Origin: Epiperipatus broadwayi
Lineage: Eukaryota; Onychophora; Udeonychophora; Euonychophora; Peripatidae
NCBI GenBank assembly: GCA_028023455.1
Contig: JAQFVV010012497.1
Span: 4,214,001-4,278,000 of the forward strand
DNA: 64,000 nt
Direction of reading: 5' to 3'
The position numbers and the translations under genes were made by a program. The notes beneath the pieces are model-generated. The model had not been told where the DNA came from, ran no database searches, and saw nothing but the letters and a program-made list of their open reading frames with translations. Positions 49,150-59,194 of this stretch are shown piece by piece; position 1 is the stretch's first letter, and each line of letters starts with the position of its first letter.

Positions 49150-50150
49150 AACGGCAAGAAAAAAAAAACAATTTTAATATCAATCATCAATAGTAGTCTG
49201 TCCAATAGACAGGTCCAGAGAGTAGTCACTGTATCAGTTCATCCATTCCATTCTCTTCCTTGCCCATTTCCTCAATTCCACATAATCCTTTCTATCTCGT
49301 ATATCATCCAATAATGTCAATCTCTTCCATCCTTTCTTTTTATTTCCATTCACCATTCCTTCCAAAACATCTTTCATTAAACTATAATCTTTTCTTAATA
49401 TATGTCCAATCCAGTTTCTCTCTCTGATATTTTCAATCAATCTTCTTTCCTCATTAACTCTTTTCAAAACTTCTTCATTTGTTATTTTATTCACCCAACT
49501 GATTTTTTCCATTTTTCTCCATGTCCACATCTCAAAAGCTTCCAATCGTTTCTTAATTCTATTACTCAATGTCCATGTCTCACAACCATACATTAATACA
49601 CTCCACACATAACATTTAATTAATCTCTCCATTAATTCTCTTTCCATAGGTCCACAAAATATCTTCTTTCTTTTTACAAATGTCACCTTTGCCAATGCTA
49701 TTCTTCTTTTAACTTCATCTTCACTTCTTCCATACTCATTCAACCAACAACCCAAATATCTAAATCCCTTCACCTGTTGAACCATGTCATCATGGATTCC
49801 AATTTGCAGTCTTTTTGCATCTCTCCATATCCATAAACACTTAGTCTTTTCAATATTAATCTTCATTCCATATGCCATACATCCTTCTTCCAATTTATTC
49901 AACATATTCTGAAGATCCTTTTCTCCCTCAGCAATAAGAGCCATATCATCTGAAAATCTTATACACTTTATTACTCTCCCTCCAACATTTGCTCCTCCAC
50001 AGTCCAAATAATTATTTAGCATATCTTCTGAATAAATATTAAACAAAACAGGTGACATACTACATCCTAACTCCACTTTCTATATTCACTTCATCAGTCT
50101 CATTACACCCAAATCTAACTCTTATCCTTTGACCATTAATTTTAATATAG
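49150..50150 (-). pseudogene. 5'-truncated LINE (RTE-like), RT palm to C-terminus
   Basis: This is the least decayed coding sequence in the window: 280 open codons at 49234-50076. At the 5' end INGQRIRVRFGCNETDEVN is shifted one frame from CSMSPVLFNIYSEDMLNNYL, the RT block before the catalytic site. IRFSDDMALIAEGEKDLQNM carries the catalytic pair as SDD, where FADD is usual. INIEKTKCLW is the next block, followed by FRYLGCWLNEYGRSEDEVKR. The long C-terminal region has YGCETWTLSNRIKKRLEAFE, WTWRKMEKISW and RNWIGHILRKD, shared by RTE-type LINEs of many invertebrates. The 3' end after about 49.2 kb has a short ATTGATGATTG-type tail. Low decay suggests a recent insertion. Confidence 0.8.
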
Positions 50151-50654
50151 AATGTCAAAAAGTTTTCTTCACAATGGTAAATGCAAAATGTGTGTTTTAT
50201 ATATGTCAAGTAAGAATGTCACTTCCAAAAAATAAAGGAAATGTCAAAGGGCATTTTATAACCATGCATGCAAGTTTTGATAATAATTTTCTGCTAAAAA
50301 GTGAATTATGCAACAAAAGTTAAAAGAATTTAAGTCATAATTAATCAGTCAATAATACTTTACTAAACCTATTATTAGATCTAAATCTGCAATAGTTGCA
50401 TCATTTCATGTGAGTTTATATGTTAACAAAATATAAACTATTGCAAATGGATAAATAATAAAAGAATCACTTCTAGAAGCCAAATTCATTATTTTGTTCA
50501 TTCAGAACAAAAATAAAATTATTTCCATAATTAAAAATGTACAACTTTCTGTAGTACTATCATACATTGTACAAAAATGATAAATTCTGATAACAAACTA
50601 CTTTTGTTTTTCTTTGGTTTGATGAATCTCTCAACATAGGTGATATTTTAAATA

Positions 50655-50868
50655 AATAAAATTTGTACACTTACTTCAAACACTTCATAAGAAATTTTTT
50701 TTATTGCATATCAGCTATCCTGCAGTCTTCCTCAATGAAAACTGAAATAGTAGTGATTATGAGGAAGATGCAGGACGGTTGAAATGTCAGATTATAAGTA
50801 TATATATGCAATAAAAACTTTTTTTACTATAAAATGTTTGAAGTAATGTTTACAAATTGTATTTATAT
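50655..50868. mobile_element. Second hairpin family, palindromic copy
   Basis: Arms of about 80-100 bp start AATTTGTACACTTACTTC on the left and mirror this on the right, folding into one long hairpin with a short middle near 50745. Each arm carries the family's ribozyme-like core in opposite orientation (GAGGAAGA, short stem, GAAATGTC on the right), both degraded. Confidence 0.55.
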
Positions 50869-51020
50869 AAAATATTACAGCAAAATAAAGGAAGTGATTG
50901 GTTTAGTGATAGTTAAATACTAAACATCAATGCTCTATTAGTAGAATCACTCAGTGTAAACCAGAGTAGTCAATGGTTGCAGGAAGATTTGTGCATGAAA
51001 TCCCTATCCAGTGCCTATTC

Positions 51021-51078
51021 ATCCAATATCCCTAGACTAGTTTCTAGCTTGTGACTTTCATCAGTGAGAGTATTGGAT
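51021..51078 (-). ncRNA. Hammerhead ribozyme motif, copy E left arm, core intact
   Basis: On the minus strand: outer stem I ATCCAA/TTGGAT (six pairs), CTGATGA, stem II AGT-CACAA-GCT (pairs kept with one wobble), GAAAC, ACTAGT and GTC. Inner stem I (CTCTCA with TAGGGA) has mismatches. All invariant core positions are present. Confidence 0.65.
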
Positions 51079-51464
51079 CTGAGAGCACTGCACCTAGATA
51101 TTAGAATCTAATGTAATCCTCCAGCGCCAGCTTTTATTTTTTTAGTTAACTATAAAGCTTTGAGTCCAGAATGCAAACAATAATGTTTTCAATTCATGCT
51201 CATTTGCTTGTATAGTCATGTAGATCAGAACTCAGTTCAGTATCTATACATTTTGATGTCTTTGGTTCTTTAACAACAACAGTCACCAAAATATATAGAT
51301 GCCGAAGTGAGTTCAGATCTATATGATTTTACAAATAAATGAGCTTGAATTGAAAACACTATTGTTTTCATTTTAGAATCAAAACCTTATAGTTAACTAA
51401 AAAAGTAAAAAGTGGCTGCTGGAGGGTTCCATTAGATCCTAGGATCTAGATGTAGTGTTTTCAG

Positions 51465-51520
51465 ATCCAAAGCTCCTCACTGATGAAAGCCACAAACTAG
51501 AAATTAGTCTGATATTAGAT
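51465..51520 (+). ncRNA. Hammerhead ribozyme motif, copy E right arm
   Basis: ATCCAA, TCCTCA, CTGATGA, stem II AGC/ACT, GAAA, TTA and GTC are present. The strand that should close inner stem I has lost its G run (TCTGATATTAGAT), so folding would be weak. Confidence 0.5.
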
Positions 51521-52159
51521 GAGTAGCCACAAGATAGGATTTAGGCACAAACATTCCTGCATCCATTAATTATGCTGGCTTGCACTGAGTGGTACTACTG
51601 TATGAAGAGTTTTGCCTCTATGTTTAGTAATAGTTATTATTCTTCAGCTTTGTAGTTTTATATGAATGGTTTTTAAAAATATGAAAGTAAAAAAAATATT
51701 AACAATATTATCTTTAAAGAATTAAACATGAGACAAAGATGTTTATTATATTTTCAAAAAATATATAGAGAAGAATAATCCAATTTATAAAATTATATCA
51801 ATGACAATTATCAGGGTGCCATCAGTGACCAGAAGAAACAATGCATTTTGGGTTATGCATACCTGAGATGAGTTTTCTGATTTTGTTTTCCATTATTCAT
51901 TAACAGGCTTCATATAGTAAAATTCTAAATATGCATCATGTTATGAAAATCTAAATGGACATTGTAAATTTCATTAAAGATAAAAGGCTTCAGAAAAAAA
52001 AGTTTCAGATTTGATAAGAATAAAATGAATCTGTCAGGCAGATGTTCATTGATTAACTAAAGGAATATTTTACCAAGATTCAAGGACTTATTATAAGATG
52101 CAAAATATTTTTTAAAGTCAAGAGATGAATTTTCAAAAAATGCAAGTACATTCAACAAA

Positions 52160-52229
52160 ACAGGCAAAACTCTTCATACAGCTTGAGCGAGCATAAAAAA
52201 TGGTGATCATGTGATGTTTAGTGGTTTAA
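52160..52229. mobile_element. Foldback element copy F, 70 bp minimal copy
   Basis: Only the start (CAGGCAAAACTCTTCATACAG) and the tail (GAGCATAAAAAATGGTGATCA and following bases) remain, joined directly. TACATTCAACAAA (52147-52159) repeats exactly at 52230-52242. Arms, middle and ribozyme are absent. Confidence 0.75.
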
Positions 52230-52242
52230 TACATTCAACAAA

Positions 52243-53690
52243 GATAAACTTATGAAGAAATAATAATTCATCATTACAAACTTGAGAAACATTTCCAAGA
52301 ATTTACCTTTATCAGTTATCTATTTGATAATGTTGATATGGAACAAATAATAGATACCTGTGGAGGAAAATTAAATTCTCCTACAAAATGACACAATCCA
52401 AAATCTAAAAATTACTTTCATATCTAATGGATGAAAAAATGTATCCAATTTTTTTAAAAGGTTACATTTAATATTAGTTGTTTTTTTCAACAATGAATAT
52501 AATTTAAGTCTAAATCCTATTCCTGTCTCATAGAAAACCACTTACAATGTGTGCAAGAATAGCACTTAGTAATTATATATCCAGATATTTCATATTAGGA
52601 GACAGCATGCAGTGTAAATAAATTTTCAGTAACTTAAAAATTTTCATGCTACTGCTTGGAATTTATATTGATTTTTTTGTTGTATGTTGAATTTTTGAAC
52701 AATAAATTAATATTATTTATGGTAGTTGGTATTATTTATAATTATTAATACTTATAATATATAGGTGGTGGATTGCAACACATGAAGAAAATTACAAGTA
52801 GCCCTTGTCCTGCAAAAGTTTATCCACCTTTAATTTGAAGTTATTTATTTTTTAAATTAAATACAATTAAAATTAGGATATTAATCACATGTAATTTTAT
52901 ATCTAAATATTAAAAAAAATCAGATTAAATTTTTTAGTTTTATTATGTATAAAAAGTTTATTTTGTACATTTCATTTACATATATAGCTTATATTACTGC
53001 TCTGAATAAGACTGTCGGACAATCGAAGCTGTCACATATTTTTCAAAGTTTTAGAATAATAAAATATTACATTTGCATTGAATGAAATGCATAAAGAATG
53101 GGTTGTTTATTTATATTAACATAAATAATTGAAAGCTAATAAATATGATCAATAGTTAAAATGTTGAGTTTATATAACTATTCTCTAAAACAAATACTTA
53201 CAAATAAAAACAAGATACTATTGATATATTTATTTTAATGACACGTTTTATAATGATCGAAATATTTTATTATCAGATTAAAAAAAAAAACAAGATCGTA
53301 ATTCAATGGAGGTCAAAGTCGATGGGCAAAGAGGCACAAATAAAGGTTCTTCTGAAAGAAATACAATATACTGTATAAAAAACAAACATCAAATACTGTA
53401 CAATATTTTTTTTAAAACTAAGTTTTTATAACATAACTGTTTAAATTGTTGCAATATAAGCTTAATTAAATATATATTTTACTAAATCCAAACTGCATTC
53501 GTCTGCTAAATATTTGAGATAGAATATGAAAGATTTTAACATGAAGAAAAAATAAATAAATTAGAAACGCAAAAATAATAGATAAAGAAAAGATAAACAC
53601 TTTCTCAGTTTTTTATACATTATTTGCAGATGTAAATTGCGAGTTTAAATTATGAACTTATTGCAATTCCAATTTTAAGAATATAAATAA
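52243..53690. other. AT-rich DNA upstream of LMAN2
   Basis: One degraded core of the second hairpin family lies at about 52990-53045 (CTGAATA ... TGTCGGACA ... GAAGC). From about 53.2 kb onward CpG becomes more frequent, in line with the promoter of the gene starting at 53722. Confidence 0.45.
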
Positions 53691-53700
53691 TATAAAGTAA

Positions 53701-53732
53701 GCGCATGCGCTCGTTAACAAAATGGCAACCAT
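53701..53732 (+). promoter_or_regulatory. NRF-1-like palindrome and YY1-like start context
   Basis: GCGCATGCGC (53701-53710) is the core of the NRF-1 site found in many animal housekeeping promoters. Eleven bases further, AAAATGGCAACC resembles the YY1 motif often placed just downstream of transcription starts, and its ATG is the LMAN2 start codon. The 5' untranslated region would then be very short. Based on motif recognition only. Confidence 0.5.
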
Positions 53733-53848
53733 CTCAAATGTGCTAGAGATTTTATTAGTATTTATTTTAAAACACTGTATAATTTTAGCAGAATGGAATA
53801 CAAAAGATTTTATGAAGAGAGAGCATTCTTTAATAAAACCATATCAAG
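53722..53848 (+). CDS. LMAN2: LMAN2/VIP36-type L-type lectin, first coding exon
   Basis: VIP36 family proteins are leguminous-type lectins of the early secretory pathway that bind high-mannose glycans and cycle glycoproteins between ER and Golgi. This exon encodes 42 residues. MATISNV is followed by a hydrophobic signal peptide core (about residues 8-23), then AEWNTKDFMKREHSLIKPYQ. KREHSLIKPYQG is the family's hallmark at the start of the lectin domain. The exon ends at G in CAAG before a GTAATT donor, so the intron is phase 1 and supplies the first base of the glycine codon. The start has A at -3 and G at +4. The exon containing the WDF...STM...RLTPD lectin strands is not found in the next 10 kb. 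LMAN2L is an alternative name, but the isoleucine in HSLIKPYQ fits LMAN2 better. Confidence 0.88.
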
Positions 53849-55325
53849 GTAATTTTTTTTTTGCAAACTGTTATTTCTATTTTTCGAAAGGTTATCAATT
53901 TAAAGTTTGGTTTGCTTGTATTTTAATTAAATGACGAATATTCACGTGTGCTATTGATTAAAAAACTTTTGGAATGGTCTTTAATTAAATTAACAACTAG
54001 AATTTAACTGTTTATTAGTAATTTGTTTTTTGTCGTGATTAATTTTGTATATTTTTGAATCTGAAATTTTTTGCAACAATGATTCGATTAAAGAAAACGG
54101 TTTATTGTTTTCATTGGTATCCTAGACATAACATTAAGATTTTATAAATTTAGTTATTATTTTTCTCTACTTATCTTGTCTTCCTTTTTTTATTTTTACC
54201 TGAAATTGGAATTTATTTATATACAGCTTTTTAATTAAAAATTTCCACATGTGAATATTAGAACGTTTGTATTTAATAAAATTAGAATATCGAGCTGAAA
54301 TTCTTTTTTTTTCATCAAAAATTTTTCCATATTTAAAACTTTTTCCATTATTCATTTACTATATAATCTATTATAAAAAATTGTTTCCAGTCTTTGTCGT
54401 AGAAAGTTCTTCTAAAAATTCAGCATTTCTCACTTTTTAAATAATATATTATCAGTTTAAGAAAATTTAAACTCAAATGTATGTGTTTTTATAATAAAAT
54501 AAAAATTATTCTTTTCAGCGCAAAAAAATATCATTAGAGTAAACTTTATTCTAAAATAAACATTAATCTTATTTTGTGGTTTTTAAACAATGTTAGAAAA
54601 TACAGATATAAGAAATACATATAGTTTTTTTACATTAACTCATCTTTTAAAAAATAAAGCATCTCAAAAATCTGAATAATGTACAGTATATTACACTTAT
54701 ATTAACATGATTGAAAACAACATTATTTAGTATCAATACAAAGAAGATAATAGTTATTCAAAAGCAATTTTATGGCAGACTGATATATATAAAATACCAT
54801 ATACTCATGTAGGCTTTAAAGGAACTGAGCAATGTCTACTCCGTATATTCTGGTTGTTGCTATGTTATTACTGTGATTATTCATATAGTATACGAATATA
54901 AAATGTGCTGCTCACTAACATGCATTAGTCAGTATGGTGGCTTTATTGGTTTTTTACCCCTTGAGTTTAAGATCAAGAAACATCATGGTCTTTTTTCTCA
55001 GTTGCTGATAGCTCTTAACTGAAATATCAGTTGAGATTTCTTGAAGGCAGAATGTATTTGTGTATAAATGAAAATTTTCATTCCCTAACGTATTTAAAAT
55101 CATGAGAGACAAAAATAAATCATGGCCCTTATTCTCAGGAGGCTGTAAAGTTAGTAGCCAAGGTAGTGGTTGACTGAAGACAAAGGGTGTTAAGAATGCC
55201 CTGATTGTAGACCCAGGATGCCATTTGATGATAACTATACTTACAACTATAGATCACTTTCAAGAAGGTAGATTGTAAGAATTGGAAGAAGAACTGTCTC
55301 CTATTAAATGAACATTATTTGACTT
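53849..55325. other. LMAN2 first intron, proximal part
   Basis: CpG frequency stays raised to about 54.5 kb and then drops. No further exon or element recognised. Confidence 0.45.
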
Positions 55326-55329
55326 TGTA

Positions 55330-57905
55330 AAGTTAGAAGAAAAGATGAAGAGACACTTGATTTAAAAAGTGGACATGTACTGTGCTACAAAGGCATAAAT
55401 ATCACAAGTTCAAATGGAGTAGGATTCATTTATAAATAAAAAATGGAAGAACCACATTGAAGAGATTGGTGGTGTATCAGACAGAGTAGCAAGATTAATT
55501 ATTCAACTTAATAGCAGATACCAAATGCAGATAATTCAGGTTTATGCCCCAACAAGTTCTCATAGTGATGAAGTAGTAGAAGATTTTTATATGGATGTAC
55601 AAAAAGCTTTTGATCAGAGTAAACAACATTTTAAAATTGTTATGGGAGACTTTAATGCTAGAATTGGTAAACAAATGAAAGATGAAAGTGGTGTTGGTAA
55701 TTTTGGTTATGGTCATAGAAATGAGAGGGGACATAGCCTTGTGGAGTTTGCAGAAAAAGAAAAACTTTATATTATGAATTCTTTTTTTTTTTTTTTGAGA
55801 AAAATGTTAAAAGGAAATGGACATGGAAGCATCCAAATGAAGATACAGCAGAATTGGATTATATTTTAACTAACAGAAAATACATATTTCAAGATTGTAA
55901 TGTTCTTAATAAATTCAATGTAGGAAGTGATCATTGATTAGTGAGATGTAAGATACATGTTAATGCAAAACTAGAGAGACAAAAATTATTAAGAAAAACA
56001 ATATTCACAGTTGATATTCCTAATCTTCAGAAACATTCTAATGAATTTAAATTAGAATTTGCAAATTGTTTTCAAATATTAGCAGATTTTGAATATGATT
56101 CAGATTTGAATGAAATCAATAGGAAAATAACTGATACTCTTTTAAAAACTGCAACAAAAATAGCTGATAGAAAAAAGCAACAATTGACCAATATAATTTT
56201 ACTGAGACTAGAGAATTTATGAAGAAAAGAAGGAATATGAAAATATATAAAAATGATGCATTAAAAAGGATTGAAAAAAGAATTGATAATGATATAAGAA
56301 AGTATAATTATGAATTAGCAAGGAAAGTTAGAGAAGAAACTCTCAAGAGTGTAAAACAACATGTTGGTATTGGTAAGAAACTTATTTCTACAATAAGAAA
56401 AAAGATGGAACTATTTGACATCAAGAAATGTGTAGAAGAGTTCTATCAAGAATTATATTGTAATAAAAAACAAGTACTTCTTACAACTGCTATATCTTCT
56501 GAATTGCCATGATTTTAAATGAAGAAGTAAGACATGCAATTAAGTTTATGAAGAAGAGGGAAAGCTCTAAGTAATGATGGAATTATAATTGATATCTTAA
56601 AAGAAACAGGTGAAGAAATAGAAAACATTTTGGCAAAGTCATATACCAAATATCTAAATGATAAAGATATACTAGATAGATTGGAACAATGCAGTATTAA
56701 TATTAATATTTAAAAAAGATGAGGATATTAGAAATTACAGACTTATTAGTTTTCTAAAAAAAATTTATGGAGATAGTTACAACTCAAAGAACTTTGGATT
56801 TCAACTAATCAAAAGAACAAGATGGATTTAAAAGTGTTTTTAATACAGTGGTTTGTATCCAAGTATTGGTAACAGTTATAGAAAGGACCAATGAATATGA
56901 GTTGCTATTATGCTTTGGATTTGTAGATTATGAAAAGGCATTTGATTTTATAAACATTTCTTCAGTGATTAAAGCATTAGATCATCAAGATATAGATCCA
57001 GGATATTGTCATATGCTGAAGAATATTTATAAAAATGCAACAGCAACAATTAGAATACACATTGATATTAAGAAGTGTATACGATAGGCTGACTCCATAT
57101 CTACAAAACTTTTTACAACAGTGCTGTAAAAAGTATTTTGTAGATTAAAATGGGAACTTAAACAAATAAAAGTAAATGGAGATTATTTTAGTCATTAGAT
57201 TTTGCAGTTGATGTAGTTGTTTTTGCAAATAATGCTTCAGAGCTTCAGGAAATGTTACAAGAATCATTAGATGAAAGTTAGAAAGTAGGACTAAAATAAT
57301 GTTCAATGGATTTTTTTTAAAAAATGAAAATGAAAATTGCTAATGATGAATTAGAAGTTAACAACTACAAATACCTTGATCAGATTATTACTACAGATGG
57401 AAAAATAATGAATGAAATTAGTCATAAAATTAAACTTGTTTGGAGTGCTTTTGGTAGTACTAATTTAATATCAAAAGAAAATATATCTATGTGTTTGAAA
57501 AGGAAGGTTTTTAATAAATGTGTTTTACCAGTTCTTACTTATAGATCTGAGACTTGGACACTTAACAGAAGATGAATAGAGAGATTTCAGCCAACTCAAA
57601 GAAGTATGGAAAGTTGCGTATTAGAAGTAACAAGAAGAATTTGAAAACAAAATGCATGGGTAAGAGAACAAACAGGTGTTACTGACACTGTTGAAAGAAT
57701 TAAGAGACTGAAGTGAAGTTGGGCTGGACATCTTGCTGGAAGAGATGATAATAGATAGTCAGTTGAAATCTTAAACGAAATTCCAGGATGGATGGGTGAA
57801 ATAAGGAAGTGTGTGGGGGTGATGTAGAGAAGAGAGGCTAGAAATTGGAGAAGATGAATCTGGAGAGACTTTCATCCTGCAATCAATTGATAATGGTTGA
57901 CAATG
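55330..57905 (+). pseudogene. RTE-like LINE, endonuclease to C-terminus, decayed
   Basis: The element runs in order on the plus strand. The endonuclease has ETLDLKSGHVLCYKG near 55.35 kb, QIIQVYAPTSSHSDEVVEDF at 55525 onward, IVMGDFNARIG near 55.65 kb, RGHSLVEFAEKEKLYIMNSF near 55.75 kb, DYIL near 55.86 kb and GSDH near 55.93 kb. The linker follows (55941-56512), then RT pieces: FGFVDYEKAFDFINISSV near 56.92 kb and YKNATATIRI near 57.03 kb. The YADD region near 57.2 kb is disrupted. NNYKYLDQIITTDGKI lies near 57.36 kb and CVLPVLTYRSETWTLNRR near 57.52-57.57 kb. The end is TGATAATGGTTGACAATGAT, the short-repeat tail of this class. Stops and shifts occur throughout. It lies in the LMAN2 intron in sense orientation. 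Confidence 0.8.
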
Positions 57906-57908
57906 ATG

Positions 57909-58172
57909 ATACTCCTTAATTGAACATTTTACAATGCAATTTAATATGAAATAGAATTTATTCTTTCTTGCTTATAGTGTCAACTGCCCAGCAGCCATCA
58001 TCAGAACTACAACATTTAAATATATATAATCATACAATTAATATTAATTTATATATATTTAAATGTTATAGCTCTGATGATGACTGCTGTGCACTTGAAA
58101 CTGTAAGCAAAAAAGAATAAGTTCTATTTCATATTAAATTGCATTGTAAAGTGCTTAATCAAGAAGAGTATA
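57909..58172. mobile_element. Second hairpin family, best palindromic copy
   Basis: Two arms of about 115 bp (from CTTAATTGAACATTTTACA on the left to its near complement at 58150-58172) close over a loop of about 20 bp near 58035. Right arm, plus strand: GCT, CTGATGA, TG, ACTGC-TGT-GCACT, T, GAAAC, TGTA, AGC, where GCT and AGC could form a short stem I. Left arm, minus strand: CTGATGA, TG, GCTGC-TGG-GCAGT, T, GACAC. It begins a few bases after the 3' tail of the preceding LINE. Confidence 0.65.
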
Positions 58173-58209
58173 CAGTATTATATATATCAATGCAAAATAG
58201 GAAAAGAAA

Positions 58210-59155
58210 TGGATAGATTAACATAAGAAGAAGATTGATAATGTCTCCCTTCAATTTGTTACTCAGATTATAAGAATAATCTTTATATGTTAAGACCCTT
58301 TCTAATCTAGAATCTCAAATGATAAGCTTGACTTTATAATCAAGAAAAAAATGTTTTAAAATGATAGCTAATATAAAGGAAATAAAAAAATTAACTGTGT
58401 TCAAATGTTAATTTCATAATGGATTTAAGGGGTGTGTGTGGGTGGATCATTGTATCAGATTTGCTGATAATATAATAGTACTTATGGATAAGAAAATGAA
58501 TTTAAATATAAGTAGGACAGATAGAATTTGCTGTAAATTTGATATGAGAATAAATGTAACCAAAATTAAAGCGATGAAAAAAGGTGAAGAGAATAAATTA
58601 AAAAATAATAATAATCAAATGATTTATTGCTGAATGTAGAAATTCAAGCATTGGAAATAATGGAGGAGAGTTGTGATCATGGACCTTGAACCTACTCTAA
58701 CATTGCATTATGCTGTGCAGGGTAGAGAATTTAAGAATGTTAATTGGATAGAAAGTTATAGAGCAAATTATTGCTTTTAAATATCTGGGAACTTTGTTAA
58801 CTGATGGTGGAAATAGTAGTGAAGAAGTCTGAGTAAGAATTTTCATTAGCTAAAGTTTTTGATAAGACTTAATTTATTTTGAAGTTCTTTGAAGTTATAA
58901 CTAAAAAGTGGGGTTTTGTTTGGAATGTTACTTAATATGAAATAAAAACTTAGACAAATTAAAAACAAGAATAGAAGAGACTGGAGGTTCTAGAAATGTG
59001 TATGTGGAGGAGAATGGGAAATATATCTTGAAGAGACATTAGAAATAAAGTTATTGCAAGGAATAAGTGGAGGGGAAAATTATTCATTAGAGAAAACACA
59101 AAAGGAAAATCACATAATTTAATTAAAATTAAATTAGCAAATTCAATATACATAT
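58210..59155 (+). pseudogene. RTE-like LINE fragment, RT to C-terminus
   Basis: IMSPFNLLL near 58.24 kb suggests the RT block before the active site. IRFADNIIVLMDKKMNLN at about 58453-58505 is the catalytic block with FADD changed to FADN, followed by MRINVTKIKAMK. After a SINE-like insertion the frame continues with IIAFKYLGTLLTDGGNSSEE near 58.77-58.83 kb and RLEVLEMCMWRRMGNIS near 58.98-59.03 kb. This is the same lineage as the 49.2-50.1 kb copy but more decayed. It continues to about 59.15 kb. Confidence 0.65.
58665..58730 (+). repeat. SINE fragment inside the LINE
   Basis: It aligns with the SINE copy at 63490-63548 (CATGGA, CTTGAAC/TTGAGCT, CATTGCATTA, CAGGGTAG/CAGGGCTA). It separates two parts of the LINE that are adjacent in related copies. 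Confidence 0.5.
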
Positions 59156-59194
59156 ATTTTTATTTTTACAAAAAAAAAAAAACATATGCCCTTT

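Larger units (their letters stand above)
50916..51622. mobile_element. Foldback element copy E, near full length
   Basis: It is flanked by TTTAGTGATAGTTA (50902-50915) and TTTAGTAATAGTTA (51623-51636), 13 of 14 matching. Both arms are long (about 50930-51215 and 51300-51615). They include the inner part GTTTTCAATTCATGCTCATT and its complement, so only about 80 bp in the middle stay unpaired. The terminal AAAACAGGC and tail are eroded or absent. No protein is encoded. Confidence 0.7.

Noticed and set aside
49402-49596. Plus-strand frame rich in serine, proline and phenylalanine
   Set aside because: It is the antisense of the LINE RT frame on the minus strand.
53722-53934. Full 70-codon reading of the LMAN2 first frame
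   Set aside because: The family match stops at KPYQ-G, exactly at a GTAATT donor; residues after that are intron translation.
55495-55734. Minus-strand 79-codon frame
   Set aside because: Antisense shadow of the LINE endonuclease at 55525-55869.
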